From: Aplectana chamaeleonis
Lineage: Eukaryota > Nematoda > Chromadorea > Rhabditida > Cosmocercidae
Reading direction: 5' to 3'
NCBI GenBank assembly: GCA_029168955.1
Contig: JAPDOI010001314.1
Location: 124,001 to 188,000 of the forward strand
DNA: 64,000 nucleotides
The position numbers and the translations under genes were made by a program. This document shows positions 55,446 to 64,000 of the stretch, piece after piece. Within the stretch, counting starts at the first letter, position 1. Each line of letters begins with the position of its first letter. Below the pieces are notes generated by a model that made no database searches, was not told where the DNA came from, and saw only the letters and a program-made list of their open reading frames with translations.

Positions 55446-55640
55446 GTGGGAATGAGAGAAAATCGTAGAACGGCGCTGAGTTGCGAAATCGCACCGAAAT
55501 AGTAAAATACGATTTGGGTGCAACTATCGTGATTAGCGAAGTGGTACTGGGAATGAGAGAAACTCGCAGAGCGGCGCTGAGTTGCGAAATCGCACAGAAA
55601 TCGTAAAATACGATTTGGGAGAAACTATCGTGATGAATGC
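55446..55640. repeat. About 101-bp unit, tandemly duplicated
   Basis: GGGAATGAGAGAAAATCG at 55448 and GGGAATGAGAGAAACTCG at 55549 begin two copies that share CGGCGCTGAGTTGCGAAATC and AAAATACGATTTGGG. Confidence 0.8.
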
Positions 55641-55807
55641 AGTGATGTGAACACACGAAAGTGTACATATCAGTGGTATATCTTAGTGCAAATCAGTTCA
55701 CTTTCAGTTCTAGAAAGAGGCACTCCTAAAGTTTTTACATTTATGATGAGGTTAAGACACCAGGAGAGAAAGGAAAGAAGGAACTACTGAAGAAGATAGG
55801 AAAACAC

Positions 55808-56131
55808 ATGGAAAACCCGCACCAGATCAATAACCCTGTCGCTGTCGCGAGCATCCGTCGCAGCGCCGCTGAAATAGAAATAGACGCGAAATGTTTCGGA
55901 ATCGAGCCGCCACGCTACGATGAAGACGCCAATTTTTTAATTGCGGCGCTATTTCGAAATCCTTCGACGTGGTCATACCTGCCAATAGAACACACAGTCA
56001 TCTACCGCACACCATATCCACTATTCCTCCCTGAGCCCCAGCAGTATCCTGCAAAATTCCCAACAAAAAAAAACCTCAACAAAATGCTAAAAAGGGGGAT
56101 ATGTCAAGAAAATCAATCGAGAATGGAATAA
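55808..56131 (+). CDS. Hypothetical protein, 107 residues (uncertain)
   Basis: Starts MENPHQINNPVAVASIRRSA and ends KRGICQENQSRME. It is unspliced and not repeat-derived; SAAEIEIDAKCFGIEPPRYD and DANFLIAALFRNPSTWSYL look protein-like. No domain recognised. It might be part of a mobile element near the Harbinger copy. Confidence 0.35.
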   Translation: MENPHQINNPVAVASIRRSAAEIEIDAKCFGIEPPRYDEDANFLIAALFRNPSTWSYLPIEHTVIYRTPYPLFLPEPQQYPAKFPTKKNLNKMLKRGICQENQSRME

Positions 56132-56199
56132 TTTCTTACTAGATGTAAGAATTTTTGGCAAGTAAATGCTTACGAGAAGCTAAATAGAAAAATTATGTC

Positions 56200-56460
56200 G
56201 AGTAAAATAGAAGCAAGTGTTGAATAGATTCGAATCGATATATTCGAATAGTTGCTATTCGAGAACGTATTCATTTTCGGAATTTCTAACATCGCACTAT
56301 TCGAATACTATTCAAATATGGGACCTCAAAAAAGGGGGGTATTCGAATCAATTCAATAATCGGACCCCTAAAAAAGGGGTATTCGAATCTATTAATTTAT
56401 CGAAGCCCACTTTTCGAATATTCATTCAAATAGTTATGATTTGGAAAGATTTTGAATAGA
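56200..56460. repeat. AT-rich ATTCGAAT-containing block
   Basis: Repeated ATTCGAAT and CTATTCGA palindromes, with AAAAAGGGG(GG)TATTCGAATC twice (about 56325, 56382). Low complexity, not coding. Confidence 0.6.
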
Positions 56461-56486
56461 TTTTCCCCGTTGCCGCTATTTATGTA

Positions 56487-59400
56487 AATCTGGCGCTTGG
56501 CGCACTTCTACTTGGGTTCTGCACACGTTCCCCGGCGCTTGGCGCACTTAAATTTGGGTCCCGCCCACCTTCCAGGCGCTTAGCGCACTTCTAGTTGGGT
56601 CCCGCACACGTTTCCCGGCGCTCAGCACAGTTCTAGTTGGGTTCTGCACACGTTCCCCGGCGCTTGGCGCACTTCTACTTGGGTTCTGCACACGTTCCCC
56701 GGCGCTTGGCGCACTTAAATTTGGGTCCCGCCCACCTTACAGGCGCTAAGCGCACTTCTAGTTGGGTCCCGCACACGTTTCCCGGCGCTCAGCACAGTTC
56801 TAGTTGGGTTCTGCACACGTTCCCCGGCGCTTGGCGCACTTCTACTTGGGTTCTGCACACGTTCCCCGGCGCTTGGCGCACTTAAATTTGGGTCCCGCCC
56901 ACCTTCCAGGCGCTTAGCGCACTTCTAGTTGGGTCCGCACACGTTTCCCGGCGCTCAGCACAGTTCTAGTTGGGTTCTGCACGTTCCCCGGCGCTTGGCG
57001 CACTTCTATGGGTTCTGCACGTTCCCCGGCGCTTGGCGCACATAAATTCGGGTCCCGCCCACCTTCCAGGCGCTTAGCGCACTTCTAGTTGGGTCCCGCA
57101 CACGTTTACCGGCGCTCAGCACAGTTCTAGTTGGGTTCTGCACACGTTCCCCGGCGCTTGGCGCACTTCTACTTGGATTCTGCACACGTTCCCCGGCGCT
57201 TGGCGCACTTAAATTTGAGTCCCGCCCACCTTCCAGGCGCTTAGCGCACTTCTAGTTGGGTCCCGCACACGTTTCCCGGCGCTCAGCACAGTTCTAGTTG
57301 GGTTCTGCACACGTTCCCCGGCGCTTGGCGCACTTCTACTTGGATTCTGCACGTTCCCCGGCGCTTGGCGCACTTAAATTTGAGTCCCGCCCACCTTCCA
57401 GGCGCTTAGCGCACTTCTAGTTGGGTCCCGCACACGTTTCCCGGCGCTCAGCACAGTTCTAGTTGGGTTCTGCACGTTCCCCGGCGCTTGGCGCACTTCT
57501 ACTGGGTTCTGCAATATCGTTCCCGGCGCTTGGCGCATAAATTTGGGTCCCGCCCACCTTCCAGGCGCTTAGCGCACTTCTAGTTGGGTCCCGCACACGT
57601 TTCCCGGCGCTCAGCACAGTTCTAGTTGGGTTCTGCACGTTCCCGGCGCTTGGCGCACTTCTACTTGGGTTCTGCACGTTCCCCGGCGCTTGGCGCACTT
57701 AAATTTGGGTTCCGCCCACCTTCCAGGCGCTTAGCGCACTTCTAGTTGGGTCCCGCACACGTTTCCCGGCGCTCAGCACAGTTCTAGTTGAGTTCTGCAC
57801 ACGTTCCCCGGCGCTTGGCGCACTTCTACTTAGGTTCTGCACACGTTCACCGGCGCTTGGCGCACTCCTACTTGGGTTCTGCACACGTTCCCCGGCGGTT
57901 GGCGCACTTAAATTTGGGTCCCGCTCACCTTTCAGGCGCTTGGCGCACTTCTAGTTGGGTCCGGCACCCATTTCCCGGGGCTCAGCACAGTTCTAGTTGG
58001 GTTCTGCACACGTTTCCCGGCGCTTGGCGCACTTCTACTTGGGTTCTGCACACGTTCCCCGGCGCTTGGCGCACTTAAATTTGGGTCCCGCCCACCTTCC
58101 AGGCGCTTAGCGCACTTCTAGTTGGGTCCCGCACACGTTTCCCGGCGCTCAGCACAGTTCTAGTTGGGTTCTGCACACGTTCCCCGGCGCTTGGCGCACT
58201 TCTACTTGGGTTCTGCACACGTTCCCCGGCGCTTGGCGCACTTAAATTTGGGTCCCGCCCACCTTACAGGCGCTAAGCGCACTTCTAGTTGGGTCCCGCA
58301 CACGTTTCCCGGCGCTCAGCACAGTTCTAGTTGGGTTCTGCACACGTTCCCCGGCGCTTGGCGCACTTCTACTTGGGTTCTGCACACGTTCCCCGGCGCT
58401 TGGCGCACTTAAATTTGGGTCCCGCCCACCTTCCAGGCGCTTAGCGCACTTCTAGTTGGGTCCCGCACACGTTTCCCGGCGCTCAGCACAGTTCTAGTTG
58501 GGTTCTGCACACGTTCCCCGGCGCTTGGCGCACTTCTACTTGGGTTCTGCACACGTTCCCCGGCGCTTGGCGCACTTAAATTTGGGTCCCGCCCACCTTC
58601 CAGGCGCTTAGCGCACTTCTAGTTGGGTCCCGCACACGGTTCCCGGCGCTCAGCACAGTTCTAGTTGGGTTCTGCACACGTTCCCCGGCGCTTGGCGCAC
58701 TTCTACTTGGGTTCTGCACACGTTCCCCGGCGCTTGGCGCACTTAAATTTGGGTTCCGCCCACCTTCCAGGCGCTTAGCGCACTTCTAGTTGGGTCCCGC
58801 ACACGTTTCCCGGCGCTCAGCACAGTTCTAGTTGAGTTCTGCACACGTTCCCCGGCGCTTGGCGCACTTCTACTTAGGTTCTGCACACGTTCACCGGCGC
58901 TTGGCGCACTCCTACTTGGGTTCTGCACACGTTCCCCGGCGCTTGGCGCACTTAAATTTGGGTCCCGCCCACCTTCCAGGCGCTTAGCGCACTTCTAGTT
59001 GGGTCCCGCACACGTTTCCCGGCGCTCAGCACAGTTCTAGTTGGGTTCTGCACACGTTCCCCGGCGCTTGGCGCACTTCTACTTGGGTTCTGCACACGTT
59101 CCCCGGCGCTTGGCGCACTTAAATTTGGGTCCCGCCCACCTTCCAGGCGCTTAGCGCACTTCTAGTTGGGTCCCGCACACGTTTCCCGGCGCTCAGCACA
59201 GTTCTAGTTGGGTTCTGCACACGTTCCCCGGCGCTTGGCGCACTTCTACTTGGGTTCTGCACACGTTCCCCGGCGCTTGGCGCACTTAAATTTGGGTCCC
59301 GCCCACCTTACAGGCGCTAAGCGCACTTCTAGTTGGGTCCCGCACACGTTTCCCGGCGCTCAGCACAGTTCTAGTTGGGTTCTGCACACGTTCCCCGGCG

Positions 59401-60850
59401 CTTGGCGCACTTCTACTTGGGTTCTGCACGTTCCCCGGCGCTTGGCGCACTTAAATTTGGGTCCCGCCCACCTTCCAGGCGCTTAGCGCACTTCTAGTTG
59501 GGTCCCGCACACGTTTCCCGGCGCTCAGCACAGTTCTAGTTGGGTTCTGCACACGTTCCCCGGCGCTTGGCGCACTTCTACTTGGGTTCTGCACACGTTC
59601 CCCGGCGCTTGGCGCACTTAAATTTGGGTCCCGCCCACCTTCCAGGCGCTTAGCGCACTTCTAGTTGGGTCCCGCACACGTTTCCCGGCGCTCAGCACAG
59701 TTCTAGTTGAGTTCTGCACACGTTCCCTGGCGCTTGGCGCACTTCTACTTGGGTCCCGCCCACCTTCCAGGCGCTTAGCGCACTTCTAGTTGGGTCCCGC
59801 ACACGTTTCCCGGCGCTCAGCACAGTTCTAGTTGGGTTCTGCACACGTTCCCCGGCTCTTGGCGCACTTCTACTTGGGTTCTGCACACGTTCCCCGGCGC
59901 TTGGCGCACTTAAATTTGGGTCCCGCCCACCTTCCAGGCGCTTAGCGCACTTCTAGTTGGGTCCCGCACACGTTTCCCGGCGCTCAGCACAGTTCTAGTT
60001 GGGTTCTGCACACGTTCCCCGGCGCTTGGCGCACTTCTACTTGGGTTCTGCACACGTTCCCCGGCGCTTGGCGCACTTAAATTTGGGTCCCGCCCACCTT
60101 ACAGGCGCTAAGCGCACTTCTAGTTGGGTCCCGCCCACCTTACAGGCGCTAAGCGCACTTCTAGATGGGTCCCGCACACGTTCTCCGGCACTTGGCGCAC
60201 TTCTGTTTGGGTCCCGCATACGTTGCCCAGCACTTGCCGCACTTCTACTTGGGTCCTGCACACGTTCACCGGCGCTTGGCGCACTTATAGCTGGGTTCCG
60301 CACATGTTTCCCGTCGCTTGGCGCACTTCTACTTGGGTTCTGCACACGTTCCCCGGCGCTAGGCGCACTTAAATTTGGGTCCCGTCCACCTTCCAGGCGC
60401 TTAGCGCACTTCTAGTTGGGTCCCGCACACGTTTCCCGGCGCTCAGCACAGTTCTAGTTGGGTCCCGCATACGTTGCCCAGCGCTTGCCGCACTTCTACT
60501 TGGGTCCTGCACACGTTCACCGGCGCTTGGCGCACTTATAGCTGGGTTCCGCACATGTTTCCCGTCGCTTGGCGCACTTCTACTTGGGTTCTGCACACGT
60601 TCCCCGGCGCTTGGCGCACTTCTACTTGGGTTCTGCAAACGTTCCCCGGCGCTTGGCGCACTTAAATTTGGGTCCCGCATACGTTCCCCGGCACTTGGCG
60701 CACTTCTAGATGTGTCCTGCACGCGTTCTTCGGCGCTTGGCGCACTTCTAGTTGGGTCTCGCACACGTTGCTCGTCGCTTGGCGCACTTCTACTTGGGTC
60801 CTGCACACGTTCCCCGAAGCTTCGCGCAATTCTAGATGCGTCCCGCAATA
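56487..60850 (+). repeat. 42-bp minisatellite with a 167-bp four-monomer higher-order repeat
   Basis: Monomers of 41-42 bp (GTTCTGCACA at 56641 and 56683) occur in the fixed order TTAAATTTGGGTCCCGCCC, TTCTAGTTGGGTCCCGCAC, TTCTAGTTGGGTTCTGCAC, TTCTACTTGGGTTCTGCAC, giving 167 bp (CACTTAAAT at 56712 and 56879). Over about 4.36 kb this is roughly 104 monomers. A block of about 1044 bp is itself duplicated (57699 with 58743; 58164 with 59208). The order breaks up after about 60120. All frames of 60-159 residues here derive from the repeat. Confidence 0.95.
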
Positions 60851-60861
60851 AACGGTGTGCA

Positions 60862-62243
60862 TACTCAGGCCGGTGTAGTACCAGAAAATTACCAGAAATT
60901 TCCCAGAGATCAGTGGTAAATGTGCAATTACCACCCGATTACGGACATTTCACCAGAGATTTCACCCTAATCTCTGTTGTTGAAAAGTTCTGCCAGATTA
61001 CGAGAAAGTTACCACTAAATTTCTCCTTGATTTTCCGGAATCCTCCCGTATTCTGTCAGAAAAATGGCGATTTCTGACAGAATGCGAAATACGGCTTTAG
61101 CATCCGAATTGGAGGTTTTGGGGTCAGTAAGGATGAATTCTACATCAAGACTCTTTCGGGACTCAGGAAGAATGGTGGGGCGCGGCTTACACTCTAGGAA
61201 ACTCCTGAGCGAAACGGTTGGGGAATACGAGTGAACGCGGAAGTATCTCAGTGATCCATATAGCGCGTGGTGTGCTTGACCAAAGTACGCGTACGCAAGT
61301 GCGCTCTCCTCCCCTTCACACACGTGCGCACGCAAGCGCGTGCACACCTATATGTATGCGCCCTCACGCGCTCCCAGAAACTGACATTTACGCACGCTCA
61401 TTTAAACACGCTGTATATGCGTGTATACGTGCTCATACTCTCCAGTTCGAAGTCGATTTTACTCGGGCCCGTTACGAGCGTGTGATCGCGTATGATGCTT
61501 TTCCTTATTCCTCACACCACAGGGTGTGAGGAAATCTTGGTAAAATCTTTGTAGATGAATTTAATAGATGAATCTTGTTTGCTCACCCCCTGAATTCAGG
61601 GGCGTCAGGGACTCAGGGCGACGGCCGGCGCACCACATCTCGAGGGTCCCGCCAGCGGCAAACCAGGCTGCACGACGCCCACGCTGCGCGGATATTGGCT
61701 CGCCCGCGAGCCACAAAACACGCCAAGCCATCTTCAATCCGGCCGGTTGAAAAGACAATTGATAATGGTCACGAATGATCACGTCGTAACGTGCTTATCA
61801 CGTGCACAGCCGGTATAAAAGGTGTCTCATCTCACTAGAGTACTCATTCGGCTTTCGAATGCCGGCCCTGGAAGGTGACTTGGAGTCACTCTCCGGAGGC
61901 CAGCATATTTTTGACTGCTGAGGGGATAGGGGTATCCCCCCGGCTGGGGGAAGGGGGGTTGCGGCTTTCGCCGCGATCCGCGGGGAGGGTGGTTCTTCAC
62001 CGCAGACTGCGGCGGACCGCGTAGTCTGGCAGAATTTTGCGTACTGTCACGACCAGATTTCGGAAAAATTCTGGCAGATTGCGAAAAAATTCTGACAGAT
62101 TTCGGAAAAATTCTGCCAGAAAACGAGAAAAATCTGCCAGAAAACGGTAAAATTACCACCAGAGGAGGGCAAAATCGTTCCGTAATCTGGCAGAATTTTT
62201 CCGTAATCTGTCAGAATTTTCCCATAATACTCCGGCCTGAGTA
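60862..62243. mobile_element. 1.38-kb inverted-repeat element with CAGATTACGG-type subterminal repeats
   Basis: TACTCAGGCCGGTGTA at the left and the inverted right end (complement reads TACTCAGGCCGGAGTA) delimit it; TA at both edges suggests a TA target. Both flanks contain many copies of TTCTGCCAGATTACGG-like and CCAGAAA motifs (60885-61080 and 62025-62225), arranged in opposite senses. Inside is the TATA module at 61795-61905. No transposase is encoded. Confidence 0.65.
61795..61905 (+). promoter_or_regulatory. TATA-containing promoter-like module (plus strand)
   Basis: CACGTG, CCGGTATAAAAGGTGTCTCA, ATTCGGC, GCCGGCCCTGG and GACTTGGAGTCACTCTC follow one another as in the minus-strand module at 27100-27240. 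The conserved distances suggest a shared mobile-element origin. Confidence 0.4.
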
Positions 62244-62371
62244 CGGTTCCTGATGGACGAGAAGCAGACCTACCCTAACGCTTGCAATCAATTCACTCTT
62301 ATCACAATACCACTCCATTTCTCTCAATTGGCCAACCATGTTTCTTATCATTCAAAAGTTTCACCGGACTG

Positions 62372-63710
<1,339 letters not shown>

Positions 63711-63854
63711 TCAGTCACACCCAGTGAGCTGCTTGTAGTCTTCGAGCCACTTCGCGTACTTTGCTTCTCCATCACCGGCCAATATATGTTGGAAACGATC
63801 CCGGTATTTTTCGAGGAAATACGCCAGTAACACGCGATGGACGTAGATGTACTG
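63711..63854 (-). CDS. Protein-tyrosine phosphatase, last exon (partial)
   Basis: An acceptor ATGTTTCAG ends at 63855; the exon then reads QYIYVHRVLLAYFLEKYRDR...FQHILAGDGEAKYAKWLEDY...KQLTGCD and stops at TGA (63713-63711), 47 residues. QY-I-V-H-R-V-LL directly before the C-terminus is the pattern that closes the classical PTP catalytic domain (after the Q-loop Gln), and the trailing KYAKWLEDYK segment resembles the many nematode-specific PTPs. Classical PTPs remove phosphate from tyrosine in proteins. The catalytic loop and other exons would lie to the right of the window, so activity cannot be judged. Confidence 0.6.
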   Translation of the reverse strand, partial: QYIYVHRVLLAYFLEKYRDRFQHILAGDGEAKYAKWLEDYKQLTGCD

Positions 63855-64000
63855 CTGAAACATTGCGATTCAATTACAGTTTACCGCAATGCTAAAAGGA
63901 CATGGCGCGGTTGCGGTCACACCCTAAAACTACTGTAAAAAACCTGGCTCTTGGCCAGATTTCATTATCGATCGACACCGCAGCTGATTTTCGGGGTGTT

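Noticed and set aside
60369..60848. 159-residue minus frame and similar frames in 56.5-60.8 kb
   Set aside because: The 42-bp monomer is a multiple of three; frames are periodic and occur on both strands.

Overview
This window reads as a repeat-dominated nuclear segment from a nematode, probably a parasitic or otherwise large-genome species rather than a compact Caenorhabditis-like one. The evidence is: very short introns (about 53-82 bp) ending in TTTCAG-type acceptors, two relics on the minus strand near 46.31-46.36 kb that match the nematode SL1 spliced leader (the better one 20 of 22 bases), and at the right edge the last exon of a protein-tyrosine phosphatase resembling the worm-expanded family. 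There are no bacterial features (no operons, no ribosome-binding sites). Almost every long open frame is either a decayed transposable-element protein or an artefact of a tandem repeat.

Layout. 0.2-3.76 kb: a decayed Penelope-like retroelement (RT plus C-terminal GIY-YIG endonuclease, with one intron), split near its 5' end by a TTAA-flanked 488-bp non-autonomous element; a short second Penelope piece lies at 4.32 kb. 5.58-19.26 kb: a composite satellite domain, made of a GTAC-rich array, a roughly 2.4-kb unit present twice, and two 145-bp satellite arrays (about 16 and 40 copies) with longer-range order. 20.65-22.75 kb: two related 60/61-bp arrays whose monomers fold into two GAA-loop hairpins. 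22.98-27.45 kb: non-autonomous DNA transposons, several with target-site duplications (hAT-like 8 bp; Harbinger-like TAA; a nested TA-flanked element) and foldbacks. 27.43-36.07 kb: copies of one 3.4-kb LINE family on the minus strand, one interrupted by a Mutator-like element with a 9-bp duplication. 36.2-41.6 kb: an 87-bp minisatellite holding a 585-bp 5'-truncated copy of the same LINE with a 13-bp target duplication. 41.7-51.9 kb: MITEs, inverted repeats, the SL1-like relics, a fragment of another LINE family and some possible small host exons. 52.5-55.2 kb: a decayed PIF/Harbinger transposon with convergent transposase (six exons, DDE residues retained) and MADF-domain genes. 56.48-60.85 kb: a 42-bp minisatellite organised as a 167-bp four-monomer higher-order repeat, related to shorter arrays at 24.2 and 50.4 kb. 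60.86-62.24 kb: a 1.38-kb inverted-repeat element. 62.37-62.60 kb: a (CA)n tract. 63.71-63.85 kb: the phosphatase exon.

How the parts relate. No pathway is encoded. The history is one of insertions: the LINE family supplies at least four pieces here; the Harbinger pair could in principle mobilise the TAA-flanked elements; and tandem amplification at several period lengths fills the rest. Function beyond mobile-element biology is supported only for the phosphatase exon, and weakly for a few short exon candidates. All coordinates of element edges are read by eye from terminal repeats and could be off by a few bases.
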